From DASPSM01 sp963752185 (GTDB taxonomy: Bacteria; Planctomycetota; Planctomycetia; Planctomycetales; Planctomycetaceae): a DNA stretch of 64,000 nt. A program made the position numbers and the translations under genes. Position 1 is the first letter of the stretch, and each line of letters opens with the position of its first letter. The notes under the pieces are model-generated. The model searched no databases. It saw nothing but the letters and a program-made list of their open reading frames with translations, and was not told the DNA's origin. The stretch spans positions 3,534,001 to 3,598,000 of the forward strand of contig CAVVXK010000002.1 in the NCBI GenBank assembly GCA_963752185.1, read 5' to 3'. Shown here piece after piece: positions 35,422 through 44,851 of the stretch.

Positions 35422-36090
35422 ATGCAACAGGAACAGGTCTATCGATTTTCCATCGCACCCCGCTTCGCCAATTCGCTCGCCTGGGGAGAGCGGCTTCAAG
35501 TGGGCCGGGAGACGAGTTGGCATCCCGCCAGCGAATCCGAATGCGGCCTGCTGGTGGCAAACGATGCGACCGACGAAAGCTGGCAGCGGGACATTTGCCT
35601 CTTTTCGATCCCCGAGCACCTGCGGGCGAAGTGGTGGGATCTGGCGGCAAGGCAGATTGAGACGCTGCCCGCGCGTCTTGACGGCATGGAGCCATTCGCC
35701 CAGGCCGTCGCCGAGTTCGCTCAATTCAAGCGCCTTCCCCTGCCCCGCCGATGCGCCTTCGACGTCACGCTGATGTCGCCCCACGACGAGCAACAGACGT
35801 CATCCACTGCGGTCGAATTATTGGAAACGTCGAGCGCAGCCGCGGCAAACTCGCGGGTCGTCGCGCGGATCAACTTGGGCGACGAGCGTACGGCGTTGGT
35901 TTTTTCAAATCTCGGCCCCGCACAACTTGCCGAGGCTCCTCTCGTTCGACTCCTCTTGGAACCGGGCGAAGGAGTCTGGTTGCCCAACACGGATGTCATT
36001 TACAACTTCGACCGCTCAGGGAAAACGGACCTCGACGTGTGGCTCATTTTGAAGGATGAAGGCGGAAGGATGAAGGATGAGCCAGAATAA
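35422..36090 (+). CDS. Hypothetical protein of the RiPP operon
   Basis: A 222-residue protein eight bases after the maturase stop, with GAGGTG before ATG 35422. No signal peptide or membrane helix. It is mixed alpha/beta: VYRFSIAPRFANSLAWGERL; FSIPEHLRAKWWDLAARQIE; RVVARINLGDERTALVFSNL; LLEPGEGVWLPNTDVIYNFD. The last part resembles the beta-barrel edge of cupin or dioxygenase folds, but I find no metal-binding His triad. The tail (LKDEGGRMKDEPE) is read from a GGATGAAGG repeat that also forms the terminator hairpin, so the original C-terminus may have been altered by that repeat. It might recognise, protect, export-couple or further modify the cyclophane peptide; I do not recognise the family. 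Confidence 0.78.
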   Translation: MQQEQVYRFSIAPRFANSLAWGERLQVGRETSWHPASESECGLLVANDATDESWQRDICLFSIPEHLRAKWWDLAARQIETLPARLDGMEPFAQAVAEFAQFKRLPLPRRCAFDVTLMSPHDEQQTSSTAVELLETSSAAAANSRVVARINLGDERTALVFSNLGPAQLAEAPLVRLLLEPGEGVWLPNTDVIYNFDRSGKTDLDVWLILKDEGGRMKDEPE

Positions 36091-36136
36091 GACCTCGTCT
36101 TACTCATCCCTCGTCCTTCATCCTTCCGCCTTCATC
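36055..36136. terminator. GGATGAAGG inverted repeat, probable two-way terminator
   Basis: Left arm 36055-36081 and right arm 36103-36136 are inverted copies made of GGATGAAGG units (one copy has a short insertion). It lies between two convergent genes and overlaps the last nine or so codons of the upstream one. The ATCCTTC unit is a repeat I recall as common in planctomycete genomes. Confidence 0.7.
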
Positions 36137-36145
36137 GTTGCTTCC

Positions 36146-36931
36146 TCATCCTCGCAGATCGCGCACGAGGTCGTCGACCACGCCTTTGAGCCGCCGGAGC
36201 TCGGCTTCGAGTGATTCGACGTGGGCGACGAGTTCGTTGTGTTCGGTTCGCAAGGCGTTGAGCGCGCCCAAAACGCCCGGCGAATCGCCGGCTGCCGGGC
36301 TGCTCGCTGGCGCGGAAACCGTGGGACGAGCGGCTGGGGCCGTGCGCGGCGGCTCGGGTTCGTCGGCTTCGGGCTCGTCGCGATCGGACGCCGTGATTTT
36401 CTTGTTTTCGGCCGGCAGGTAAAAGTTGTGGTCGACTTCCACACCGCGACGGTCGAGAGAGCCGCTGGTTTGCAGATACCGCAGTGCCACAAGTCCTCGC
36501 AGCGCCTCGCGGAGGTCGTCCAAGCTTTCGACGGCCACCATGCGGCTCGCACGGGCCCGCAAATCGCCGACGCTTTGCCGGCCGCGCAGCAGAAGTTCGG
36601 TCAAGACGGCGATCTGCGGCTCCGTCAGCGTGAAGCGTTTCCGCATGTAGTGCCGGTAACGCTCGGTGCGGCCCGATTCGGTGTGGACGACGGCGACGAG
36701 ACCCAGCTCGCGCAGTTGATCGATGACATCGAGAACGTCGTCCTCCGAGTATTCGGTCATCGGGTACCGATTGCTCTTCTGGTTGCAACCGGTCGTGAGC
36801 GCCTTGATGGTGAGCGGATAGCCTTCGGGGGTGGTGTACGCTTTTTCGATCAGCGTTCCCAGCACGCGGCGCTGGCCCTTGGTCAGCTCGGTGATCGGCG
36901 GGCCGGTGGGTACTTCGAGGGGATCGCTCAC
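36146..36931 (-). CDS. YceH/DUF480 family protein
   Basis: A 261-residue protein. GTG 36931 overlaps the TPR stop by four bases (GTGA). Two winged-helix domains of the YceH type are visible: LTKGQRRVLGTLIEKAYTTPE, ALTTGCNQKSNRYPMTEYSED, and FTLTEPQIAVLTELLLRGRQSVGDLRARAS. A Pro/Ala linker and a C-terminal coiled coil (LGALNALRTEHNELVAHVES and EAELRRLKGVVDDL) follow. YceH proteins are widespread and of unclear function; DNA binding is expected from the fold. Last gene of a minus-strand operon with the TPR and 791-residue proteins. Confidence 0.9.
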   Translation of the reverse strand: MSDPLEVPTGPPITELTKGQRRVLGTLIEKAYTTPEGYPLTIKALTTGCNQKSNRYPMTEYSEDDVLDVIDQLRELGLVAVVHTESGRTERYRHYMRKRFTLTEPQIAVLTELLLRGRQSVGDLRARASRMVAVESLDDLREALRGLVALRYLQTSGSLDRRGVEVDHNFYLPAENKKITASDRDEPEADEPEPPRTAPAARPTVSAPASSPAAGDSPGVLGALNALRTEHNELVAHVESLEAELRRLKGVVDDLVRDLRG

Positions 36932-37509
36932 GTCCGACAACCCGTCAAATATTGAAAGTCGGGATCGTTTCGCAACGGATCGAAATCGGGCTCTTCGGCA
37001 ATTCGCTCGCGGAGGGACGGCTCGAACTGACTGAAGCCCCAGCGGGCAAATCCTCCCTCGCCTTCCGGGTACTGCTTGCGCAGGGAGGACTCCATCCGCA
37101 GAGCCCGCCCCAACCACGAGAGGGCCGGCGCTTTCTCACCGGCCAGCGAAAAATAGCAGGCGAGATTGTAAAGCACAATCAATTCCTTGGGATGCGCCTG
37201 ATAGGCTTGCTCCATCGCCTCGATCGCCTTGGGCAGCTGCCCCGTGCGCTTGTAGCACCAGGCCATCCCAGCGAGCACGCCGATGTCTTCGGGATCGACG
37301 GCCAGCGCCCGACCGTAGGCCTCGAGCGCGTCTTCAAACCGCTCGAGGGCCCGCAGCCCCTCGCCGCGCAGCCGGTAGAAATCGAGGGGAGTCGCTTGCG
37401 GATCGGGAATGCGGCCCAATTCGCGCAAAGCGTGTTCGGGCATGTTGAGTTCGAGGTAGCCGCAGGCCGCCTCGAGCTTTCGCTGGCGATCTCGTTGCGG
37501 GTTGACCAC
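36928..37509 (-). CDS. TPR-repeat protein
   Basis: A 193-residue cytosolic TPR protein with GTG start at 37509, nine bases after the previous stop. Three to four TPR units are visible (ACGYLELNMPEHALRELGRI; GEGLRALERFEDALEAYGRA; AWCYKRTGQLPKAIEAMEQA; ACYFSLAGEKAPALSWLGRA). A conserved-looking tail (EEPDFDPLRNDPDFQYLTG) is one I associate with TPR proteins of this short type. It overlaps the YceH gene. Probably an adaptor; partner unknown. Confidence 0.83.
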   Translation of the reverse strand: MVNPQRDRQRKLEAACGYLELNMPEHALRELGRIPDPQATPLDFYRLRGEGLRALERFEDALEAYGRALAVDPEDIGVLAGMAWCYKRTGQLPKAIEAMEQAYQAHPKELIVLYNLACYFSLAGEKAPALSWLGRALRMESSLRKQYPEGEGGFARWGFSQFEPSLRERIAEEPDFDPLRNDPDFQYLTGCRT

Positions 37510-37518
37510 GATGTCAGC

Positions 37519-39894
37519 TCACGGAGGCGTCGTGCTGGTCGTTTCGGGGGTCTCTTTCTTGCCGTGATGACTGGGCGATTCGTCGCCGCCAGGCGTCTCG
37601 ATCTCCACGAAAAGGATTTCAACGGTGACCTGGGAATCGCCCGACTTCTTGGCCGCATCGTCGTCCGACTGTTCCTTGGAGATGATCACGTCGATCGACC
37701 GCGTGCGATGGCTCGTTTCGTCCTTCTGAAGTGCGTCGAGCCAAATGCCGTTTTCGATGCGCCGGATCTTGATCTTGGGCTTGGAGCCATTCAAATTGTC
37801 GAGCGCGTTCTTATAGTGCGTCAGCGTCTTGCTCGACTGTCCCTTCTCTTCCAAGCGCAGATAGTCGACAGAGAGGGGTTCGGACGTCGGGGCCGAGCTG
37901 CCTAGGCTCGCCGAGAGATCCTGCGGCCAGCGCTGATGGTATTCCTTGGCGATCGTTTCGCCGGCGTACAGCGCAAACGGCATTTTGACGGCCGGGGCCG
38001 GGGGATGCGCGGCGGCCGGGGTCTTTGTCGCGGAGGATGTCGAGAGGCTGGATGCGGAGGAAGAGCTCGCTTTGCCCGGCTTGGCAGCCGCCGCATCGCT
38101 CTTGTCATCGTCTGCGGTTGATTTATCGCCGGCGCTCGGCGGCTCTTCGGCAACGGCAGCCATGCGCTCGTCCCATTGGCGGATGGCCTTCTCGATGGCA
38201 TCGCGCCAGTCGTACGTGGCGTCGAGCGCCTTTTGTTTCTCGGCCTTCTCCTGCATCCGCTTTTCCATCGCCGCCGACAGACGACGCTGTTGTTGCTGTT
38301 GCGGACGCATCGTGTGATGCGTCGGCTTTTCCGGCGGACGTTCGTTGTAAGTGACGACCGACTTCAGCACCACCAGCGAACCCGGGTCGTACCATTCGGT
38401 TCCGAATTCGACCACCTCGGCCTTCTTGGCATCGAGCCGATTCGGTGTCCCCATTCCAAACCGCATTCCGCCGCGCGGACTGGGCGTTGTCGGCGCGGCG
38501 GCGTCCTTTTTATTCTTGCCCCCGCGGCGGTTGCCCGCGGCGCCTGCAGCCGGAGTTTCGGCCGCGGCGACCGTTTCCATCTTGGCCAGCTCTTCCGGGC
38601 CCTTCAACTTCTGTTTGTGCAAGATTTCCTTGAGTTTCTCGCGAGCCGTCTTGATGGGGAGGGAGGCCAACGCGTTAATGATCGGGGCCGCGTCTCCCTT
38701 GCTGTCGGCCAGATCTTTGGCGACCGAATCGGCGAATTCCGCATTCCACAGACTCTTGGCGACGAGTCCAAGATCGGTCGGCTGCCTCTTTTGCATTTCA
38801 CCGAAGATTTCGACCGTCATCACGTCGGGCGAGATGACTGGCGCTCCCGCGGCGCCGGGCTTCTGCCCCTTTGCGGCGGCGGCTTCCATCCGCTTCTGAA
38901 CGCTGGTGAAAATTTCCTTCATTTCAGCCGGAGACATCGTCGCCATCGCGCCAAACGGCGAGCCGGCCGCCGCAGGGGCCGACGATCCGCCGCCGAAAAG
39001 TTTGCCCACGGCGTCGAACAGGCCGCCCCCCGACGAGGGTGGAGAGGTCTTACTTTTCGTCGCCCCCGCCAGGGGAGAAAACGGGTTCCCGCCAGCCGCG
39101 GCCGGCGCGGCTTTTCCTTCGCTTTGCAGTTTGAGGGCCGCCTTCACCGCCGCTTCATTTTGCTTGATCAGCGACTTCTGCAGAGCCGACTTGAGATGTT
39201 CGGGAGTCTCCGCTCCGCGGAAGATTTCAACTTGGGCGGCAAAGTTCGCGGGGACGCGCGTACGAATGACGTTTTCGATGGCATCGCGCGTGGCCGGCGG
39301 CGTCGACGGTTGCGTGTAAATCTTCGCGAGCGCCAAACGGACGCCGGGCGACCCGATTTTACCGATGACAAGGGCCGTGTCGCTCCGCAATTCGGCGGCG
39401 GGGTACACGCCTTGATCGCCCGGACGGATTGATTCATCGGGATCGGAGAAGATGCGAGCCAGAAACGCGTCGCTTTCCGCCGACGGCTGCATGGCCGACC
39501 GCAGGACGATGTTCAACATGGCCTTCTGCGCCGCCTGCTTGGCGTGGCCGCCGAAGGGAATCTCGCCCGTGACCATCTGCTCGAGAGTTTTTTCGGCAGC
39601 GGGGGAACTGTTGACGGCCAGCGCCTGGACAATCGCGTCGATCGCCAGATTTTTCGTCAGCGTGGTCGGCATCGCGGGAGCAGCCGCGTTTGATGCGGCC
39701 GGACTGGCGGTCGGCGTGGCGGCCTGTTGCCCCCGGCGCCCGCCTGCGGGACCGATATTGCTTTTTCCGGCGACATTGAAGAGCGCCAACCCGGCGACGG
39801 CGACGACCGCCAGTCGACCGAGCGAAACTTTGAGCCAGTTTGCTCGGACAGGGCCGAAAGCCGCGTTACCCGAGGATTGCCGGCGAGTCGACAT
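37519..39894 (-). CDS. Large Ala/Pro-rich membrane-anchored hypothetical protein
   Basis: A 791-residue protein. ATG 39894 has AGGA upstream. A hydrophobic segment near residues 25-42 (SLGRLAVVAVAGLALFNVAG) is a signal anchor. The N-terminal third is helical with HEAT-like units (RSDTALVIGKIGSPGVRLALAKIY). Ala/Pro/Ser-rich spacers, a Gln run (MRPQQQQQRR) and a coiled coil (EKRMQEKAEKQKALDATYDW) follow. The last 150 residues form a beta-rich domain (KPKIKIRRIENGIWLDAL; TVEILFVEIETPGG). I recognise no catalytic motif. It heads a unit with the TPR and YceH genes, and the lipoprotein gene upstream may belong too. A planctomycete envelope-scaffold role is only a guess. Confidence 0.75.
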   Translation of the reverse strand: MSTRRQSSGNAAFGPVRANWLKVSLGRLAVVAVAGLALFNVAGKSNIGPAGGRRGQQAATPTASPAASNAAAPAMPTTLTKNLAIDAIVQALAVNSSPAAEKTLEQMVTGEIPFGGHAKQAAQKAMLNIVLRSAMQPSAESDAFLARIFSDPDESIRPGDQGVYPAAELRSDTALVIGKIGSPGVRLALAKIYTQPSTPPATRDAIENVIRTRVPANFAAQVEIFRGAETPEHLKSALQKSLIKQNEAAVKAALKLQSEGKAAPAAAGGNPFSPLAGATKSKTSPPSSGGGLFDAVGKLFGGGSSAPAAAGSPFGAMATMSPAEMKEIFTSVQKRMEAAAAKGQKPGAAGAPVISPDVMTVEIFGEMQKRQPTDLGLVAKSLWNAEFADSVAKDLADSKGDAAPIINALASLPIKTAREKLKEILHKQKLKGPEELAKMETVAAAETPAAGAAGNRRGGKNKKDAAAPTTPSPRGGMRFGMGTPNRLDAKKAEVVEFGTEWYDPGSLVVLKSVVTYNERPPEKPTHHTMRPQQQQQRRLSAAMEKRMQEKAEKQKALDATYDWRDAIEKAIRQWDERMAAVAEEPPSAGDKSTADDDKSDAAAAKPGKASSSSASSLSTSSATKTPAAAHPPAPAVKMPFALYAGETIAKEYHQRWPQDLSASLGSSAPTSEPLSVDYLRLEEKGQSSKTLTHYKNALDNLNGSKPKIKIRRIENGIWLDALQKDETSHRTRSIDVIISKEQSDDDAAKKSGDSQVTVEILFVEIETPGGDESPSHHGKKETPETTSTTPP

Positions 39895-40004
39895 GGTTGA
39901 GTCCTAATCTTTATCTATTCCGCAACGGAATCGCCTGAAGGAGAGCGCGATTCACGGCCGCGCTGTTATTTGAAATCACTCGTCCGCGTTCATCTGCCTC
40001 ATGT

Positions 40005-40698
40005 TCATTTGCCGCCGTCGCCACGACGGGGCCCCCCGCCGCCCATACGAAACGGCCCGCCCAACCGTCCCCCTGGCGCTTTCGCCGGCGGGGTCGCAGC
40101 CGCCGCGGTGGTTCCGGGTTTCGCAGGCGTGTCGTCGAGTGGATCGGGATCGACCGCGGCGAGCGCTCCGGCTGGAATCGGGACTTCCGGCACGGGGTCG
40201 TCCTTCAGCCGGGCCACCTTCTTCACCAGCGTGTCAAGTTCCTCGGCCCGCTTCGCATCGTTCGGCTTGCTCGCGCTGTAGAAGAGGACTCCCGCGACAA
40301 ACATCACGTCTTTGCGAATCAACGCGGCATTCAGAATCCTCGCTTTTCCATCTCCGGACGTCTGTCGTGGAGGGCGCGGGGGCTTCGGGATCGGCCACCT
40401 TTACAGCGACCGCTTTTTGTTTCTTCTTGGGAGGGGGGGCCGGCGCGTCCTTCTCCTCGTCTTGACTGTCGTTTTGTGCCTGTGCCGTCGACTGCTTCGG
40501 CTTCTTATCAGAGCCGCCGCCGCATCCGGCAGCGAGCAATGCAATTGCCGGAAGCGACAACCAAGCCGCGACCCAAAGCCGCTGCCTGGTCGCAAATAAG
40601 GGCGACGCCGTTTTAGGAGCGATCGCCGATTGACCAATCCGATGCCGAATTACTTGCAACATGAGTCTTGCCCCCAAACCCCTTATAGGCATGGGCAA
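40005..40698 (-). CDS. Lipoprotein, frameshift
   Basis: About 230 residues with one break. A lipobox (AIALLAAGC) follows a hydrophobic leader; ATG 40698 and ATG 40662 are both possible starts. A charged, Pro/Lys-rich linker comes next (APAPPPKKKQKAVAVKV). The frame breaks in four T (A on the coding strand) at 40344-40347; removing one A joins DVRRWK to ARILNAALIRKDVMFVAGVLFYSASKP. The end is Pro/Gly-rich (GGRLGGPFRMGGGGPRR). It precedes the 791-residue anchored protein by 110 bases and both have Ala/Pro-rich linkers, so they may work together in the periplasm. Family unknown. Confidence 0.65.
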
Positions 40699-40794
40699 AT
40701 GGGACCGTCAAGAAGGACGGCTTGTCGGCGCTGGGATGGACTCGCGGATCGGCCGCGATCGCCGTCCGGCGGGGGCGTAGACTCTGTCAGTCAG

Positions 40795-43700
40795 TCACGG
40801 ACCGCCATCCTGAAACGTTCCCGTGCCCGAGGGAAACTTGACCTGGAACGCGGAGGGCGGCAGCGGCTCGTTCACGGCGTATTGGGTAACCTTGGAGGTC
40901 GACGAACGCACAAAGCAACCGTAATTGGAAAGTTCCATCCGCGTCCATCCTTCGGGGACCCAACCCACCTTCGCGTCCGCGCGATAGGAATAATCGGTGC
41001 GATCGATGTCCCGGCCGTCGGCCATTGAGTGCTCGCGAAGAACAAGGTAGTCGCGCAGGGTCGAGCCAATAAAAGGCGTCATATCCGTACCGATTTTTGG
41101 TGTGGAGCAGCGTGCAATCGACGTCGCCGATTTTGGCGGTGATCGGCAACACGCGACAGATCGACGGATTGATGTCGCTGTGATTGGAGAGCGCCGTACG
41201 CAGGGCCAGCAAGAGGTGGTGCCCATCGGACGTCTTGAACCACAGCGGCGCGAAACCCTTGCGGACCTTACCGGCGCCCGGCTCATCCTTGGTATCGGCG
41301 AAAAAAGTGCGAGTCGCTTCCCCGTCGTAGGCGGATTTCAAGGTGCGCATCAGGTTGACGTGGTCGGGACATTCGAGGACGCTCTGCTCGATGGCCAAAC
41401 GCGGCCCGTCGAGCCACTGGGAGTCGTTCGAACGGAACTCTTGAGTCTCCGCGTGATCCATCGGCCGAGGTTTATTGTTGTCATCGTACCGATAGTAGTA
41501 GCTCCAGTTTTTTTGCCAGGTGAAATGGAACGATTGAATTCGGGTCTGGCGTCGCGTCCAGGCGGCGACGATCGCGTTCATAGACGCATCGGGCAGTTGC
41601 GGCGGCTTTGCCGCCTCGGCCGCGAGCTTCGCGGTCAAGTCCTGATCGAGCGTGAAGTCGTACACACGCGTCCGCGGCGGCGCGGCATGCGCGAACGTGT
41701 CGCGCGGCAATGACTCGTTGATGGAAGCCCGCGTCACGCTGGCATCGACAATCGCCAACGCACTGTTTCGCGATCCCCCCTTGATCCGCGATTCCCAATG
41801 CGACGGAATCCAGCCGAAGCGCTCGTCCCGCTGGTAGTCGATCCTGACCGTGATCACGAACGAGCCTGGCTGGACCTTCCGCCAATTTCTTTCCCACAGC
41901 ACGATCGCGTAATCTCGGGCCGGATCGACCCAAAAAATGTCGGCGTTGTCGTCCTTCGGGTCGCGGCGCTTCCCAGGGAAGACCGGCTGACTCGATTCCA
42001 TGCGAATCTTGATGCAATGCATGTTGTCCAAAACGGCATTGTCCTGGACGACCCGGCAAGCCCGTGCAGCGATTCCGGCGGCGGGGCTTTGCGGGCGCAG
42101 GGAAAGCATCAGTGGCATCAATTCGGCTTGGCGATTTCTCCGCTCGTAGGCTTGGGGCATACATCCCCCCCTCGTTGTAGGAGGAAGGCGTCGCCTCGCG
42201 CCAAATGGTCATGAAGGGCGCTTCGCTCGACAGCGGCGTGACGAGCCGGCTGTGAGTGATCCCGTCGGTCACGGTCCGCACGCTGACGACGGGTTTTGGT
42301 TCCTTCAAGGCGTGGCTGCGGGCCACGGTCAAATCGTCTCTCATGCGGCCCCGCTCGTCGGCCCAAAGCTCGGACGGCGGGATTTGGCACTCGAAGCGGT
42401 CGGCGACCCGGAAACGTTCTTCGTCCGGATCGATTCCGGCAATCGGCCATTGTCGGGGATCCGAATAGTCGTATCCCTTGGACAGCAGCAGTCGACTCTT
42501 CCAGGTCACGTGCAGCGTCTTGAGACGCTCCTGTCGCGCTTTCCAGGCCGTTAGGACGCGGTTGAGCGTCTCCGCGTGCTTTGCGTCCTGCTCGGTGGTC
42601 TTGGCGGGGACCGAGGTGGCCGCAGTCGTCGGAGCCGCGTTCGGCGCCGGCGTCGGCTTGGCCAATGCCAATTGCAGGCTTGCCGCCCCCAGGACGACGG
42701 CCACGCAGACCGAGGCCGTGGCAATCAAGGCCCAAAGGGGAACGGACCGATGCGGCACCGTGCGCTCGAGCGCGTCGAGACGCCGGCTGATTTCGGCCGT
42801 CCGCGCCATGGCGACTGCCGTTGCGGAAGGACGCGACAGAATCTCGAGCGCGACGCGGGCCAACACGCGACTGTAGAAGCGGGCATCGCCCACGTAGGTC
42901 GCCGAAACCGCGTCTCCCACATCTTCACACGAGGCGGCATGCGCGTACGGGATTCTCCAGGCCAACGGGTGAAACCAGAGGGCGGCCGCCTCGATGCGCA
43001 GGACGGTGTTCCACCACACGTCGTGCGATCGGGCGTGGGCCAGTTCGTGGGCGAAGATCGCGGGCAGGTCGTGCTCAAATCGTCGATCGCAGAATTTTTC
43101 GGGAACGACGATTCGCTGCCGCCACAGCCCGCACAAGAACGGAACCTGCGCGGGACGAGACAACCAGGTCGACCCTGTTGCGACACGGCAATTCGCGAAT
43201 GACGCGCGAGCAGATCTGCAGAATCCAGTCGGGTGCGGGCAACGCGGTCGAAAGCAAGTGCGCCACGCGCGAATGCCCCACCACCGTGCGTACGGCCACG
43301 AGCACAAATCCGATTAACCAAATGACGCGGACCAGCACCGTCCCGAAAGTCACCCAGCGGTTTGTCGCGACAGTCGGGTGTGCATCGGTAAGTGCGACTG
43401 CCAGCGGTTCCGGGCTGGCCTTCGCCGGACCGGCAGCAGTCGGCGTCGACGGCCGCGGAGAGCCATTGCCTGGTCGCGATTTCCCGCGATCGATGCGCGC
43501 ACCGTCGGCATCTTCGGCGACCATTGCACCCGGCGCGGACCTCGATGGAATCAGCGGAACCGCCGTCGTCGACGCGTTCTCGACGGGCGTCCGCGGCTCG
43601 GCGATCGAAACGATCATCGCCGGCCCGAATCGCATCCAGACGGGCCCCAAGACGACCGCGATCGCGGCTCCCCGCCAGAGCAACACGCGCCAACGCGGGT

Positions 43701-43833
43701 TGGCGCGCGCCAGCGCGCGATGGGCGATCCAAGCGACGACAAGGAGCCCCGTGATTTTCAGCAGAGCCAGTTCCGAAAATGGAAGGTCGACAAACCGAGC
43801 GGCCAAACCGGCCGACCAATCACTCGCACTCAT
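40795..43833 (-). CDS. BlaR1-like M56 sensor metalloprotease with duplicated C-terminal domain, three frameshifts
   Basis: About 1,010 residues once three breaks are bridged (near 43152, 42132 and 41055). ATG 43833 overlaps the BlaI stop (ATGA). Membrane helices (SELALLKITGLLVVAWIAHR; WVTFGTVLVRVIWLIGFVLV) flank the M56 zinc peptidase with HELAHARSHD as HExxH and FLCGLWRQRIVVPEKF before it. A last helix (LWALIATASVCVAVVLG) leads to the outside part, which holds two similar domains beginning LTAWKARQERLKTLHVTW and VAAWTRRQTRIQSFHFTW. These replace the penicillin-binding sensor of true BlaR1, so the signal is not a beta-lactam by this evidence. On sensing, the peptidase should trigger cleavage of the BlaI repressor. 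Confidence 0.82.
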
Positions 43834-44213
43834 GGTTTCGTCTCCGCGGAGGCCGCGTCCTCTTCCGCCATCCGCTTGAGCCGTAATAGCTCCGTCTCCG
43901 AGAGCTGTTCGGACTTGATGAGCGCCATGAGCAACGCCTCCGGCGATCCCGCGCAATAGCCGTCGATGAGATCCTTCATCGTCCGCAAAAAGGCCGATTC
44001 GCGCTTGGTCTTCGCCTTGTAGAAATAGGCCTTGCCGACCGCCCGCCGCGTGACGTGCCTTTTTTCCACGAGAATCGAAAGATACGAACGCAAAGCGGCG
44101 TTCTTGATCGGCCGCGGAAAGCGATGCTGGATCTCGGCCGGCTTGAGCTCGCCGTGGTCCCACAGGATGCGGATCACATCCAGCTCGCCGCGCATGAGTG
44201 GAGTCGTTGTCAT
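43830..44213 (-). CDS. BlaI/MecI-type transcriptional repressor
   Basis: A 127-residue winged-helix repressor. ATG 44213 is chosen because GGGGGCAG lies upstream and the family begins near here (MTTTPLMRGELDVIRILWDHG). The recognition region is AALRSYLSILVEKRHVTRRAVG, followed by KAYFYKAKTKRESAFLRTMK and an acidic C-terminal helix used for dimerisation. Cleavage by the M56 partner, to which it is coupled by ATGA, should relieve repression. A perfect inverted repeat lies 17 bases upstream of the start (44231-44246), fitting self-regulation of the pair. Confidence 0.9.
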   Translation of the reverse strand: MTTTPLMRGELDVIRILWDHGELKPAEIQHRFPRPIKNAALRSYLSILVEKRHVTRRAVGKAYFYKAKTKRESAFLRTMKDLIDGYCAGSPEALLMALIKSEQLSETELLRLKRMAEEDAASAETKP

Positions 44214-44230
44214 GCTGCCCCCGATGAATA

Positions 44231-44246
44231 TGCAGGCTAACCTGCA
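44231..44246. promoter_or_regulatory. Candidate BlaI operator
   Basis: TGCAGG-CTAA-CCTGCA is a perfect 6-bp inverted repeat with a 4-base centre, 17 bases upstream of the repressor start. BlaI/MecI proteins bind such short dyads as dimers. It could also affect the divergent DUF423 gene 155 bases away. Confidence 0.65.
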
Positions 44247-44400
44247 CATCGAACGGCGTCAATCGAGCGGCGGACCGGATCGCAAAGTCGACCGGCGGGG
44301 AATTCGGCCGTCATCGCGGGACCGCGCACGTCCCATTAGAATGACGCCCCGATTAGAATGAGCTCCGTATTGCCCACAATAACCGACGAGGTCCGCGGCC

Positions 44401-44826
44401 ATGACTTTTTCGCTTCCCTGGTTGCCCCTCGGAGCCATTTTGGGTGGCCTCGCCGTGGGCACCGGAGCGTTCGCGGCACACGGGCTCGACAAGATGTTCG
44501 CGGAGAAATATCGCGACGCGCCCGCGAAAATCGTCGCCGGCCGGGAGATGCCGGCCTCCTGGAAGTACTTGCAGGATTTCAAAACCGGCGCGGAATACCA
44601 AATGTATCACGCACTGGCACTGCTGGCTGTGGGATTGGCGGCCCGCAGCGGGCGGACGCGGGCGCTCGACGTTGCCGGCTGGTCGTTCTTGCTTGGGATC
44701 GTGTTGTTTTCGGGCAGTCTCTACGTGCTCACTCTGACCGGCGAGACACGGTGGGGCATGGTGACCCCGTTCGGCGGCCTGTTGTTCCTGGTCGGCTGGG
44801 CTGCGCTCGCCATTGCCGTTCTCTAA
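44401..44826 (+). CDS. DUF423 membrane protein
   Basis: A 141-residue membrane protein; ATG 44401 has GAGG eight bases upstream. Four helices are visible (PLGAILGGLAVGTGAFAAHG; MYHALALLAVGLAARSG; FLLGIVLFSGSLYVLTLTG; TPFGGLLFLVGWAALAIAVL). The GAFAAHGL and YQMYHALALL motifs define DUF423 (YgdD). This copy has an extra loop of about 20 residues (EKYRDAPAKIVAGREMPASW) that most members lack. Function of the family is unknown. The dipeptidase gene follows 25 bases later. Confidence 0.9.
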   Translation: MTFSLPWLPLGAILGGLAVGTGAFAAHGLDKMFAEKYRDAPAKIVAGREMPASWKYLQDFKTGAEYQMYHALALLAVGLAARSGRTRALDVAGWSFLLGIVLFSGSLYVLTLTGETRWGMVTPFGGLLFLVGWAALAIAVL

Positions 44827-44851
44827 AACCCAAGATTGAGATTTTGCGCGG

